From assembly GCF_002252585.1 (NCBI RefSeq), contig NZ_NQLD01000012.1: 64,000 nt of DNA; one strand, 5' to 3'. The position numbers and the translations under genes are program-made. The notes under the pieces are model-generated. The model did no database searches. It worked only from the letters and a program-made list of their open reading frames with translations, and was not told the origin of the DNA. Positions 35,647 through 45,158 of the stretch are shown one piece after another. This stretch comes from Methanocatella intestini. GTDB lineage: Archaea; Methanobacteriota; Methanobacteria; Methanobacteriales; Methanobacteriaceae. Position 1 is the first letter of the stretch. Every line of letters starts with the position of its first letter.

Positions 35647-35948
35647 AGCCGCGAAAATTTCTTAAAATTTCACTTTTTTATGCAAAAAACTTGTATTTAG
35701 TGACAGTTTCTGTGAACTTTACTTCACCCAACCTCTGTATATAAATTATTGCACAAATTATTTAAATACTTTTCTATTAAAACTAGCTAAAATTAAAGCA
35801 ATAATTAATATAATCTAAGATCATCATCATCCAAACCACATGATAAAAGTAATCTAAAGAAAACTAGCTAAAATATTGATTTATCTGAAAAATAAAAAGT
35901 ATTAATTATTTATAAAAAAATATTATTTTAAGAAAAATTAGCTGATCT
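35647..35948 (-). promoter_or_regulatory. CRISPR leader with TATA element
   Basis: This 300-base gene-free, AT-rich region separates the array from cas1. On the minus strand TTTATATA (35745-35738) is a good TATA element that would start transcription near 35714-35718, about 70 bases before the first repeat. A perfect 15-bp direct repeat (AAAACTAGCTAAAAT) occurs at 35779-35793 and 35860-35874, upstream of the TATA element. The small palindrome ACAGTTTCTGT lies near the predicted start. The end of the cas operon must also lie here; T-rich minus-strand sequence after cas1 may terminate it. Confidence 0.7.
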
Positions 35949-36956
35949 TCACCATCTTCTTGAAAATCCAACATAATTTTTCTCTTCTCCTGTTAAATAT
36001 TTACCAAGTAATCTGCCTTGATAAAGAATTATATCTTCATAACTCATTTTTTTATCATTAAAGTTAATTTTAGAGTTTAGTTTATTCATTATTTTAGCTA
36101 TTAATAGTTTACGAGCTTTATCTTGAATCCTGATTTGACCTTCATCAAATTCAAAATCATCAACATCAACCTGATTTTTATTTACAATAGCTAAAACTGT
36201 TTTATCAACTATCTGCTGTCTGAATTCTTCAATTAAATCAAATACCAAACTTGCTCTTCCATATCTGTCAGAGTGTAAAAAACCGCAGTACGGGTCAAGA
36301 CCTGCCAAATATATTGATTTCCACATTTCACTTTGAAGAACAGCATATCCGTAATTAAGAAGGGAATTAACAGGATCTGTTGCACCACGACCACTTCTTA
36401 GGTTAAAACCCCATTTTTCATCTAAAACATGCTGAAATCCAATCCAGTATTCAACTGATGCTTGTCCTTCAAAACCTAATATTTTACTTCTTAAATTATC
36501 GCTTGTATCTTTTTTTAATCCATCTAATTTATCCAAATAATAATTCAGTTTATCCCTTTGTGCAGTTAAAAATTCATCATTTGATCTTGATTTTGCAAGT
36601 GTTCCTAAAACTGCTTTTTGGTTTTCAATTTTAGCATTGATAAAAGCTTTTGCTATTTGACCGCTTCTTTTATCAGCCAATGCAAAAAATTGTTCTTTTT
36701 TAACTATCACATTTTTCTTTTCTGGAGGAGTTAATCTGTAATCAACATATCCTTTCCAATTTATTGATACACAGTCTATATCATGATTAGCCAGTAATGT
36801 TAATGCATCAAAAGTTATTGAACCTTTTCCAGTTAATAATATTTGAGATACATCTTCTGCCCTGAAATAGTCAACTTCTTTACCATTTTCTTTTATAACA
36901 ATTTGATTGTCTCTTTTTGCAACAGATTTCCCAAAACCGTCTACAACTAATTTCAT
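35949..36956 (-). CDS. cas1: CRISPR-associated integrase Cas1
   Basis: A 335-residue Cas1, the metal-dependent integrase that inserts new spacers together with Cas2. The N-terminal beta domain leads into the helical catalytic domain. Expected metal ligands are visible: E163 (GFEGQAS), H228 (CGFLHSDRYGRASLVFD) and D240 with E243/E244 (FDLIEEFR). It is the last gene of the type III-A operon and ends 302 bases from the array, next to the leader where integration takes place. It starts 11 bases after cas2. Length and motifs are intact, so the array should be able to acquire spacers. Confidence 0.97.
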   Translation of the reverse strand: MKLVVDGFGKSVAKRDNQIVIKENGKEVDYFRAEDVSQILLTGKGSITFDALTLLANHDIDCVSINWKGYVDYRLTPPEKKNVIVKKEQFFALADKRSGQIAKAFINAKIENQKAVLGTLAKSRSNDEFLTAQRDKLNYYLDKLDGLKKDTSDNLRSKILGFEGQASVEYWIGFQHVLDEKWGFNLRSGRGATDPVNSLLNYGYAVLQSEMWKSIYLAGLDPYCGFLHSDRYGRASLVFDLIEEFRQQIVDKTVLAIVNKNQVDVDDFEFDEGQIRIQDKARKLLIAKIMNKLNSKINFNDKKMSYEDIILYQGRLLGKYLTGEEKNYVGFSRRW

Positions 36957-36967
36957 TAAAAATCACC

Positions 36968-37246
36968 TCAAACAAATACATATTCTTCTTTTTGCGGCAG
37001 TGACAGAGCCCCTTCAATTAATATGGATTCAACACATGATTCACAAATTGGAAAAAGGGCTATACTGTCCTTATCTGAAGATAGGTAAAAATCAAACTCA
37101 CTAGCAAGTTCAAATCGCTCTTCAATTTCCAGCAGTCCGCAAAATACTGATTTTTGAATTCTTCTAAGTCCATAGTACCTTAATCTTTTTATAAGATTAT
37201 TTCTTGGAGCATCTTCTGAAATATCATACATTACAATAACCATCAT
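36968..37246 (-). CDS. cas2: CRISPR-associated Cas2
   Basis: A 92-residue Cas2 with a ferredoxin-like fold. The N-terminal strand VIVMYDISEDAPRNN holds the conserved Asp, followed by LIKRLRYYGLRRIQKSVFCG, typical of the family. It forms the structural core of the Cas1-Cas2 integration complex. It lies between cas6 (12 bases away) and cas1 (11 bases away), in one transcript. MM at the start leaves the exact initiation codon open by one residue. Confidence 0.96.
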   Translation of the reverse strand: MMVIVMYDISEDAPRNNLIKRLRYYGLRRIQKSVFCGLLEIEERFELASEFDFYLSSDKDSIALFPICESCVESILIEGALSLPQKEEYVFV

Positions 37247-37258
37247 TTTTATAGAAAC

Positions 37259-37927
37259 CTACTCTTCGTCAATAATTTGTTTAACAGATCCAAAACCCTG
37301 TGAAACTCCTTTACCAAATCCAAAGTAGTCAGGGATTTTAAATCTTACTTTAAACTCTCCTGTAAAACCAAGCATTTTAACTGATTTATAATTAACACTA
37401 ACTGGTTCTAAGTGAGTTTTAACATAAATTCTACGGTTTACAATAATTCCTAAACCTTTTGCCATAGATAATATATTGCCTATAAGAATTTTGTTTAAGA
37501 ATAGTTTCTTTTCCTTCCAGTCATCTAAATTATTATATTTTTTAAAATTCTGAGTATTAAGAGCCAACCAGGGAGTTATAAACTTATAATGATACTCTTC
37601 ATTACTTGTGTTTACATCTACCTCTTTTTCACGAATAATTTTTTCTTCAATTGAATAGTGAGTATGGTCCAAATTAAGCTCTTTTAAATCACCTGAAATA
37701 TCTTTTAGAACATCTACTCCTTCTTCAATTCCAAAAATCATAGCCTGGCCATCAAGAATATGATACTGAACTAAAGGATATGAGTATAAAAATTTCTCAT
37801 TACCATAATGATTATGTAATAATGGATGATTTTTAAATTTATTTCCAATATATCCTCTAAGTTTATTAGATTCCTGTGAAATATCTTTATCTGTTTTAAT
37901 TAACAAATTACAAGTATTTATTTTCAT
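37259..37927 (-). CDS. cas6: Cas6-family crRNA-processing endoribonuclease
   Basis: A 222-residue protein whose C-terminus has the glycine-rich loop FGFGKGVSQGFGSV, the hallmark of the Cas6/RAMP superfamily. The N-terminal half forms the first ferredoxin-like domain. It probably cuts the long array transcript within each repeat, leaving the ATTGTGAC tag on the crRNA. Possible active-site histidines occur in HPLLHNHYG near residue 34-40 and HTHY near 92, but I cannot assign them. It is ten bases after the CARF-HEPN gene and 12 before cas2. In type III-A systems Cas6 works apart from the Csm effector complex, which agrees with this layout. Confidence 0.85.
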   Translation of the reverse strand: MKINTCNLLIKTDKDISQESNKLRGYIGNKFKNHPLLHNHYGNEKFLYSYPLVQYHILDGQAMIFGIEEGVDVLKDISGDLKELNLDHTHYSIEEKIIREKEVDVNTSNEEYHYKFITPWLALNTQNFKKYNNLDDWKEKKLFLNKILIGNILSMAKGLGIIVNRRIYVKTHLEPVSVNYKSVKMLGFTGEFKVRFKIPDYFGFGKGVSQGFGSVKQIIDEE

Positions 37928-37937
37928 TTAAAATCAC

Positions 37938-39311
37938 TTATTTAAATTTAGGAAACTCTGCCATTTTCATGTATTTTTCAATATCAACCCAGAAAAATTT
38001 AGAATAATATAAAACACGATTATATAAATCTTCTGCATCTTTTTTATTCATCGGATTTAAACCATGTGCTAAAATAGAATCATTTCTTTTATTAACTGCA
38101 TTTTTTAATCTTTCATCTGCAAAATATTTTTTAGCTAAATCTTCACCAAATGCTTCTAAAATCTTGTAAGATTTGTCTTTTGGAACTTTAAATGTTTTGT
38201 CACGGTCTTCATATTCTTTAATATTCCAATTTTGAATCATTTTAGGAATTTCTGGATCAAATTTAGTTTGGGTTTTAAACTGTTTTCTGTTAATATGGAA
38301 AACTTTATGATTTTTAAATTTTTCAACATCAATTAAATCATGAATATTAAGTGATACCTGTGCAATTAATTCTATAGCCCTATATAATCTGGCAACTGCA
38401 TCATCAAAAAAGCCTTCTTCAATTTTACGATGAGCATTATTTAATAAATCAGGCAGATAATATTTCATAGCTTCTTTTTGATTATTTTGTATTTTTAATC
38501 TTAAAAATTCCAAATTATTGTTTAATTGATTTATAAATTCTTCAGAATTATCAAAATCATTATTTAATAATTCATTAGGACATTTTTGAATGATTTCTTT
38601 ATAAAAATAACTTGGAAGCTTAAATGATTCAATTTTATCTAACTTTTCATTATAAATTTCAATTCTATCATTGAATTTATCCCATTTTTGATAGAAATTA
38701 ACTAATTTAATATAAAATTTAGCTAAATCTTTTAATTCCCCATCATCTAATTTTGCTTCTGCTTCTTTGAAATTTTGAATAGCTGCTTCAAATTGATAAT
38801 GATTAAAGAAGTTTTTTCCACGATTAAATTCCAGCACAGCATATGTGTCATATGGATCTTTTTGAGGTTTTATTTGTTCATGACCTGAAATAACAATTCC
38901 AACACCATCTTTATTTCTAACTTCTGCATTTTCACTCATCTTAGAACCTACATAGGAATAGTTATAAGAATCTGTGTATTTATCACCAGTTGAAGCTAAA
39001 ACTAAACCTGCAGTCATCGGTTTTGTTCCACCAGTAAAATCAATTGTTATTTCATCCCATCCTTTTTTGTTTAATTCAAAAAGAATTTCTTTTGATTTTT
39101 CAAATGCATCTTCAATACTTTCATGATTATCAACTTGTTTAGTTAAATAATCATATTTATGTTTTGTATTTTTGTTTATTTCATCAACTACACTTAATGT
39201 TTTTTCAGAATGTATAAAATAAACTAATTTTGGTTTTATATTATCAATAGAATGGATTAGAGGTTCTGGAGAACCTCCAACACTCATAACTAATACTTTT
39301 CTATTACTCAC
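37938..39311 (-). CDS. csm6: CARF-HEPN ribonuclease of the type III-A operon (Csm6/Cas02710-like)
   Basis: A 457-residue protein. The N-terminal CARF domain begins KVLVMSVGGSPEPLIHS and has the loop DFTGGTKPMT at about 91-100. A helical middle region carries a TPR-like stretch and FDDAVARLYRAIELIAQ (about 302-318), almost identical to its paralogue at 17292-18548. The C-terminal HEPN contains R409-NDSILA-H416, the catalytic RxxxxxxH. It should act as a non-specific RNase once Cas10 makes cyclic oligoadenylate on target binding. It lies ten bases from both csm5 and cas6. The symbol is used by function and position; by sequence it belongs to the Cas02710 branch. Confidence 0.9.
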   Translation of the reverse strand: MSNRKVLVMSVGGSPEPLIHSIDNIKPKLVYFIHSEKTLSVVDEINKNTKHKYDYLTKQVDNHESIEDAFEKSKEILFELNKKGWDEITIDFTGGTKPMTAGLVLASTGDKYTDSYNYSYVGSKMSENAEVRNKDGVGIVISGHEQIKPQKDPYDTYAVLEFNRGKNFFNHYQFEAAIQNFKEAEAKLDDGELKDLAKFYIKLVNFYQKWDKFNDRIEIYNEKLDKIESFKLPSYFYKEIIQKCPNELLNNDFDNSEEFINQLNNNLEFLRLKIQNNQKEAMKYYLPDLLNNAHRKIEEGFFDDAVARLYRAIELIAQVSLNIHDLIDVEKFKNHKVFHINRKQFKTQTKFDPEIPKMIQNWNIKEYEDRDKTFKVPKDKSYKILEAFGEDLAKKYFADERLKNAVNKRNDSILAHGLNPMNKKDAEDLYNRVLYYSKFFWVDIEKYMKMAEFPKFK

Positions 39312-39321
39312 TTAACACACC

Positions 39322-40425
39322 TTAATTAAATTCTAATTTAACCCAACCAAAGGGTTTTCCCTGTTTAGTGACTTTTCTGGATTTTGGAAACTCAAATTCA
39401 TAACGTCTTTTAAAAGACTTTCTAACTCTATCAAAAGATGTTGGATCATGTTCTTTAAGTTTCATAGCAATAGATGTTGCCATTAAACCTGAACCTGCAC
39501 CAATTTTAAGTAAAGGTGCATCTACAGTATTTTTTTTATTTAAAGTTTCATAAAATTTAGACAAATAATCAATATCATATTTATCTGCAAAATCCATTTC
39601 ATAATAAATTAAATCCTGACTAAACTTAAATAAAACATCTTTAAGATAATTCAAGTCCAATATTTCAGATTTATCTTCAAGTTTTAATTGTCGATAGATA
39701 TTACTGTCAAAAGTTGTTGTTAATCTGGATTTGAAATTTTTATTTGCACCAATTGTTTCCAAATAACTTTTTACAACTTTACCATGTCTTGAATAAAATT
39801 GGTTTTTTCTTCTGTCATCAGTTGCCATTACTGCTAAAACCTGCTCAATTCTTGGAAGATTTGTAGTTGTAGTATCTGCAACTTGCATAAATCTAAATAT
39901 ATTATATTGAGCATCATTGCCAAAACCACTGGTGAAATGTTTTTTTAATAAATCATTAGATAAAAAACTATTATTGCGACGATTATTGGAAATATCTCTA
40001 CCTATTTTATCCATATCATCTTCAGTTAACAAGTCATAAAAGATAGCTGTTCTAATAGCTCCTTTAATTGAGGAACCTGGAATATATAACTTATCAGATG
40101 TTTTGATATGTTCCTGAACCTCGTTAATAAAATCAACACGGCTATTATCAATACACTGGTATCTGACAAAATCCTTTTTTATTTTTTTATCAAATTGTTT
40201 TAATTCAAAGTTGGAATTTGTTAAACTAGCTAAAAAAGTATCTTTTTTATCATCAGATAAACTGGAGTAATAATTTGTTAAATTAACTCTTTTTATTATT
40301 TTGACAATTTGTCCTTTACTTTTAGCTTTTGCTGGAACAAATTCACAACCGCTATATGATTTTCCAGAACCTATGTGAATAGGACTTAAAGTAGTTAAAT
40401 GTAAATCATAAGATTCGCCAGACAT
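39322..40425 (-). CDS. csm5: type III-A effector subunit Csm5
   Basis: A 367-residue RAMP protein at the head end of the Csm complex. The N-terminus has the strand LTTLSPIHIGSGKSYSG and the later motif LYIPGSSIKGAIRTAIFY, which is diagnostic for Csm5 and its relatives. A glycine-rich loop occurs near the middle-late part (LKIGAGSGLMATSIA). Csm5 caps the Csm3 filament at the 3' end of the crRNA and takes part in its maturation. The start codon overlaps the stop of csm4 by one base (TAATG), showing translational coupling. Length and motifs are intact. Confidence 0.93.
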   Translation of the reverse strand: MSGESYDLHLTTLSPIHIGSGKSYSGCEFVPAKAKSKGQIVKIIKRVNLTNYYSSLSDDKKDTFLASLTNSNFELKQFDKKIKKDFVRYQCIDNSRVDFINEVQEHIKTSDKLYIPGSSIKGAIRTAIFYDLLTEDDMDKIGRDISNNRRNNSFLSNDLLKKHFTSGFGNDAQYNIFRFMQVADTTTTNLPRIEQVLAVMATDDRRKNQFYSRHGKVVKSYLETIGANKNFKSRLTTTFDSNIYRQLKLEDKSEILDLNYLKDVLFKFSQDLIYYEMDFADKYDIDYLSKFYETLNKKNTVDAPLLKIGAGSGLMATSIAMKLKEHDPTSFDRVRKSFKRRYEFEFPKSRKVTKQGKPFGWVKLEFN

Positions 40426-41381
40426 TATTTATCCTCCTCTAAGCTGCATTTTAATGGAAATGCAAATCCATATTCAGTAGCTGGATTAATCTTACCTGAA
40501 CTAACATTTCTTCCATAATATTTTTTATAATCTGGGAAAACTGATCCTTCTTTAAAGAATCTTATTTGTTTTCTAATTTCATTAGATGAGCTTTTTCCTC
40601 TTTTTGAATCTATTTCATAACTTGCAAATTCATTAATATGTGTCAAATCATCTGAATTTGGAATGAATCTTGATAAAGTTACAAAATAATTACCCTCATA
40701 GTGATTTAAAGAGTATTCTTCATCTATAAAATAATCAAACTGACCTTTTCCTGTTGAAATATCTCTTCCAAATCCACGGTCTTTTAAGAATTTAATAGCT
40801 GCTTTAACAATTGGTTTATAATCCTCATCCATAAATTCTACTAAGAAAAATAACCCCATATTTTTGAATTCATTTCCAGATGTGTAGAAAATACCTTCTG
40901 TTTCATTGGTTATACGGTTAACACTATTATTTGGAATAATATTTTCTCCAAAATTAACATCAATATTATAAGATTCCCTCATAAGCAATCCTTTAACAAA
41001 GGTATACTGATTATAATTTCTTAATATGTCACTTTCACTTAATCTACCTTTTAATAAATCAAAGAATAAATTTTCTTCAATGAATTTAACTTTTTTATAT
41101 TCTTTAAAATCTTTAGGATGATATTTTTCTTCCAAATCTTTTGATTTTTGCGGAAATATAATTTTAGGATAAAATTTTATTTTTTTACCGTTTTCAAAAT
41201 CTTCTTTAAATATAAATGGAAATGTTGAGGAAATTATAAATGGAGGTTCATCTTCAAAAGATTTAACCATTTCATCAACTTTTTCAGGATATAACTGACT
41301 TATTGCATAAGTTATTGCACCAAATAATGTATCTGAGTGAAGTTCTGGAAAGATTGATAAGGGTTTTAAATATATTAACAC
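40425..41381 (-). CDS. csm4: type III-A effector subunit Csm4
   Basis: A 318-residue RAMP protein that holds the 5' tag of the crRNA and contacts Cas10. The N-terminus IYLKPLSIFPELHSDTLFGAI is typical for Csm4 (lxSDTLxGA). The later GFGRDISTGKGQFDY is the glycine-rich RAMP loop. It starts at GTG 41381 with AGGTGA seven bases upstream. It follows csm3 by 36 bases and overlaps csm5 by one. No damage is visible. Confidence 0.93.
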   Translation of the reverse strand: MLIYLKPLSIFPELHSDTLFGAITYAISQLYPEKVDEMVKSFEDEPPFIISSTFPFIFKEDFENGKKIKFYPKIIFPQKSKDLEEKYHPKDFKEYKKVKFIEENLFFDLLKGRLSESDILRNYNQYTFVKGLLMRESYNIDVNFGENIIPNNSVNRITNETEGIFYTSGNEFKNMGLFFLVEFMDEDYKPIVKAAIKFLKDRGFGRDISTGKGQFDYFIDEEYSLNHYEGNYFVTLSRFIPNSDDLTHINEFASYEIDSKRGKSSSNEIRKQIRFFKEGSVFPDYKKYYGRNVSSGKINPATEYGFAFPLKCSLEEDK

Positions 41382-41417
41382 TTTTTCACCTCATATCTTA
41401 AATTTAATTATCTTTCC

Positions 41418-42140
41418 TTAGTTAATACTTTTAACAGCTTCAGAAATGTCTGCATTTTCAATAATAACTTCTTCATCCATGTCTTTTTTATAATAATCTT
41501 GGCCTCTTTTTGTAATTGAAATATTGGTAAATTTAACTTTACCAAAACCTCTACTACCACTTCCTCCAAGATAATTGTCCTCTAAAAGACGCATTGCTTC
41601 AAATACGCCCATTAAATTATCTTCATCTTTTTCATAAACTGAAAATATGAATTCAAAAGCAAATGCAGATCCTTTTGGTATTCTTTCAATATTTCTTGGA
41701 GTAGCTTCTGAAGTAATACGATTAAGATTGTTTTCATATTTTAATTCTGCTCCACGAACAATATCTTCCTGTTTACTCCATAATTCAATTGATTCTTCTG
41801 TTGGAAAAGCATCTCTAACAATTAATCTAGTAGGGAAATCTAAAGCTTTATTATTATCTGCTGATACTCCAAATATTTTAGCTGCTTTGGAATCACCGTC
41901 AGTTGCAGGACCTCCTTCGTTTTTTCTTACACTTTGAGCAGATTCTTTATCATTTAATTCAAATAAAGATCTAAGTTTTCCTTTTAAAGATGATCCTGGG
42001 ATAAATGGTAAATCTGAAACTACATCACGAATAATAACATTATCAGTTCCTCCAATGTCAATATTATCGTTAGATCCACCTATATGAAGTCCTGTTTCAC
42101 AAACTAATTCTCCTTTAATAACAAAATTTTCTTTAAACAT
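41418..42140 (-). CDS. csm3: type III-A backbone and target-RNA-cleaving subunit Csm3
   Basis: A 240-residue RAMP protein that forms the filament of the Csm complex. Residues 18-36 read LHIGGSNDNIDIGGTDNVI and contain D33, the residue that cuts target RNA at 6-nt intervals in characterised Csm3. It is followed by FIPGSSLKGKLRSLFE, and near the C-terminus by LGGSGSRGFGKVKF, the glycine-rich RAMP loop. The active site is therefore intact, and the complex should slice target RNA as well as activate Cas10. Spacing to csm2 is 23 bases. Confidence 0.96.
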   Translation of the reverse strand: MFKENFVIKGELVCETGLHIGGSNDNIDIGGTDNVIIRDVVSDLPFIPGSSLKGKLRSLFELNDKESAQSVRKNEGGPATDGDSKAAKIFGVSADNNKALDFPTRLIVRDAFPTEESIELWSKQEDIVRGAELKYENNLNRITSEATPRNIERIPKGSAFAFEFIFSVYEKDEDNLMGVFEAMRLLEDNYLGGSGSRGFGKVKFTNISITKRGQDYYKKDMDEEVIIENADISEAVKSIN

Positions 42141-42163
42141 AATAATTGCCTCCTTATTTTAAC

Positions 42164-42607
42164 TTAATTTTTTGGATAGTGATATTTATGATATGCTACA
42201 ATTGATTCAAAAAAGTCTATAAATGTTTTAAAATTTTTCATTTTATCTTCTTCAGACCCAACATCCACTTTACTCATAGCTGCCATCATAAAATTATAAA
42301 ATGCCTTTGGAACAGTTTTTCTTCCTACAGCAACTGCTAATTTAGGTTTTAAAAGATAAAATTCCGGTTCAATTTCATCCCATGTTGTTTTTTGTTCAAT
42401 TAATCTAACTGCACCAAAGAATTTTCTTAATTGGTTTGTTTTAAGCTGTTTAGATCCTTTCGCTACTTTATCTGCATATCCACCTTCATCTGCAATATCT
42501 TTTATAGATAAATCAGATAGCTGATTTAAACTTTTTATTCTGTTTGTAACATCATTATAATTTTCATTTTCATTTTGCCTATTATTTCTATTATAATCTC
42601 TTGCCAT
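42164..42607 (-). CDS. csm2: type III-A small subunit Csm2
   Basis: A 147-residue helical protein. It starts with an Asn/Arg-rich, low-complexity tail (DYNRNNRQNENENYND) and then shows the pattern LKTNQLRKFFGAVRLIE and LLKPKLAVAVGRK, found in Csm2 proteins. It lines the inner face of the Csm filament along the crRNA and target duplex. It follows cas10 by only four bases and precedes csm3 by 23. The disordered N-tail is longer than usual, and whether it matters is unknown. Confidence 0.9.
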   Translation of the reverse strand: MARDYNRNNRQNENENYNDVTNRIKSLNQLSDLSIKDIADEGGYADKVAKGSKQLKTNQLRKFFGAVRLIEQKTTWDEIEPEFYLLKPKLAVAVGRKTVPKAFYNFMMAAMSKVDVGSEEDKMKNFKTFIDFFESIVAYHKYHYPKN

Positions 42608-42611
42608 AATA

Positions 42612-45158
42612 TCACCTCATTCTTAAACTAACCCATGAAACAGGAATTTTAATCCAAGGCATGAATTTTAATCCTTTTTTATTTAAAACTTCAAAAACTT
42701 CCTTATCTTTTACTAATCTTAATTTATATTTAAATAAAGGTACGAATCTACGAATACTTAACCTGCTGTGAACATCTTCATCCCATTTATTTTCATTAGA
42801 CAGTAAACCCTGGTTTTTGTAATTATTTTGCCATAAATGTAACATTGAATAAACAATACCTTTAGACAATCTATTATTGGTACAGTAATCCTCCAGTTTT
42901 ACAGCAAATTCAAATAATTCATCAAATCCTTTAAATAAATCTTTTGTATCCCAGTTAACAACTTCTCCAAACAGGGTTATTTTATCTCTTCCACAAGATT
43001 TTGCAGCATCCAAATATTCTTCAGAAGTTATAGCTGCTTTACCAATTGGGAATTTTGGAGAAACAATATTTATACCTCCAGATAAATTAATTGACGGATT
43101 AGATGCAGTCCATATTTTGAAACTATTTCTTAATTCCTGTGCAAATTTTATAATATCATCATATGGTCCTAAAACCAGTAAATCATCTCCTCCGGAGTAA
43201 TTTATATGGATTGTAGGGATTTCATAATCTTTTAATTTATTCGCCTCATCATCAGATAATTCACATCCATATTTTAATTTATAAACAAAAACACTTTCTT
43301 TAATTTCTTCATTGTCGTTTTGGATTTCCAATTCTTTTTTATCAAATTTATCCTCATCAAAGACTTTTGAATAAACTTTAAACTCAGATGCAATATTATT
43401 TACAAATCCTGAGAAAAACATGTCTAATTGAGAACTTAATGCTGAAACTCTTGAAATTCCAAGGTTTTCATCATAACTTTTCTTTAAGCCTTCAGAAAAG
43501 ATCAATCCTAAATTATCTACATCCATTTTTAAAACACCTAATTTATTAGCACCATTACTAATTTTTGCTAAGTGTTCAAAGTATAATGGCATGTATTTAT
43601 GATTATCTGCAAAACGACCAAGATTAGGAACTGTATTTCCCATGAAACTAAAACTAAATGAAACATTACTTTCAAATTCATGATTAGCTAAATCTAAAAA
43701 GTTGGTATCATTTAATTTAATAACTTCAACCTTTTTACAAGTTTTAGATAAACTATTAATTTTATCTGCAATATCCCTAGATTTATTTAAAAAGTGATAA
43801 TCAACATTTGCAGGTTCAATAAAGTAACCTTCACCTTTATCAGTAATACACTTAATCATATAATCTGCATTAGCTGCATTTTGACCTAATTTTTCATGAT
43901 TCTTACAAGTTTTACAAACTACAGAATCTTCTTTTTTAGGATATGGAGTTCCGCAAACTGAACATAAATCATCATATTTAATTTCCTCATCGAACTTAAA
44001 GACCTCATCAAGATTATCTGAAAATTTATGTTTTTTATCTTCATTTAATTTATTGGATAATTTTCTAGTTATCTGACCAAATTTAGCTAAATCATCACCG
44101 CAACATTCTATTGAAACTAAAGCTAAATATAACTCAGCATTAAACTCATCAATAAAGAATTTATTAATTTTTGATTTGATTTCGGATAATTTTTCTTTTG
44201 CCATTTTGGTATTTGGTCCGATTATTGTAAATCTTCCACCACCACAGAATAAAATGTTAGCTTCGCATAATTCAAGTTCTTCTGCAATATGTGTAGCTAT
44301 TGCATCACAAAGCAGTGTCAGATAAAGAGATCTTCCTCTTAAACGTTTACTCATTCCGCTTTGAGCTTCCTGAGGTGAAGAGATTTTGAAAATAAATTTT
44401 TGAATTCCTGAAATATCTCCTTCAATAGCTAAATAACAGTTTAAATCATTATTTTGAGTTAATTTAACATCACCATCACGATTAAATAAATATCTGGAAA
44501 CTGCTAATGCAGCAGTTGTTTTTGAGTGGTCATATAATGAAATATCACTTTTAGATTTATATGCTGCTGAAGGCATAGTTGAAGCATATTTTTTTAATAA
44601 AGCAAGCAATGTATTAAAATCGGTTTTATTTTGAATTAATTCAAATTCAGAGTTAAATTCATTCCATAAATTCTTATATTCAGGTACTAAATTCCACCCT
44701 TCTATAGCTTCATTTTTATCTGCAGGCTTTAGATTATTGAAACTTTCATCATCTAAAGACAATTTATTTAATGGAATATATTGTTCGCCAACTTTTTCAT
44801 TACCTTCCAAAACAATTTTAGAAAATAATGAAATTAAAGGAGTTTCATTAACTTCTTGTGTATCATCAATATCTTCCCTTTCAGAAGCAGAGTGATGGTC
44901 TGCTTTTCTTAAAATACTGCACAAATCAGGATAATTAGATTTTGTATGATTATGATGATATAAAACCAAATCCACAATATCATCATTGTAGTATTTATCT
45001 AAAAAGTCACAGGACCATTTAGCATGTGCTCCATTTTTACCATGATCATCCTGAGAATATTTTTTATATTCATCAGAATGACTTTTATCTGTTCTTTGAT
45101 AGAACTTTCCAATATCATGGAGTAATGCAGCAATTTTTAAATTTTCTACATCTGTAAT
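42612..45158 (-). CDS. cas10: type III-A large subunit Cas10/Csm1, start inferred at ATT
   Basis: A Cas10 protein with HD nuclease, two palm-like domains and a zinc ribbon. The palm active site GGDD is in INYSGGDDLLVLG, about residue 656-659 counted from 45158. The zinc ribbon has CSVCG and CKTCK at about 399-418. The HD motif LLHDIGKF (H14, D15) lies upstream of the first canonical start, GTG 44975. The frame is open back to TAG 45171-45173 and contains no ATG, GTG or TTG before the HD motif. GGAGG stands eight bases before ATT 45158 (ITDVENLKIAALLHD), so initiation at ATT is proposed, giving 848 residues. Without it the protein would lose HD. The product makes cyclic oligoadenylate and cuts DNA upon target RNA binding. 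Confidence 0.9.
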   Translation of the reverse strand: MTDVENLKIAALLHDIGKFYQRTDKSHSDEYKKYSQDDHGKNGAHAKWSCDFLDKYYNDDIVDLVLYHHNHTKSNYPDLCSILRKADHHSASEREDIDDTQEVNETPLISLFSKIVLEGNEKVGEQYIPLNKLSLDDESFNNLKPADKNEAIEGWNLVPEYKNLWNEFNSEFELIQNKTDFNTLLALLKKYASTMPSAAYKSKSDISLYDHSKTTAALAVSRYLFNRDGDVKLTQNNDLNCYLAIEGDISGIQKFIFKISSPQEAQSGMSKRLRGRSLYLTLLCDAIATHIAEELELCEANILFCGGGRFTIIGPNTKMAKEKLSEIKSKINKFFIDEFNAELYLALVSIECCGDDLAKFGQITRKLSNKLNEDKKHKFSDNLDEVFKFDEEIKYDDLCSVCGTPYPKKEDSVVCKTCKNHEKLGQNAANADYMIKCITDKGEGYFIEPANVDYHFLNKSRDIADKINSLSKTCKKVEVIKLNDTNFLDLANHEFESNVSFSFSFMGNTVPNLGRFADNHKYMPLYFEHLAKISNGANKLGVLKMDVDNLGLIFSEGLKKSYDENLGISRVSALSSQLDMFFSGFVNNIASEFKVYSKVFDEDKFDKKELEIQNDNEEIKESVFVYKLKYGCELSDDEANKLKDYEIPTIHINYSGGDDLLVLGPYDDIIKFAQELRNSFKIWTASNPSINLSGGINIVSPKFPIGKAAITSEEYLDAAKSCGRDKITLFGEVVNWDTKDLFKGFDELFEFAVKLEDYCTNNRLSKGIVYSMLHLWQNNYKNQGLLSNENKWDEDVHSRLSIRRFVPLFKYKLRLVKDKEVFEVLNKKGLKFMPWIKIPVSWVSLRMR

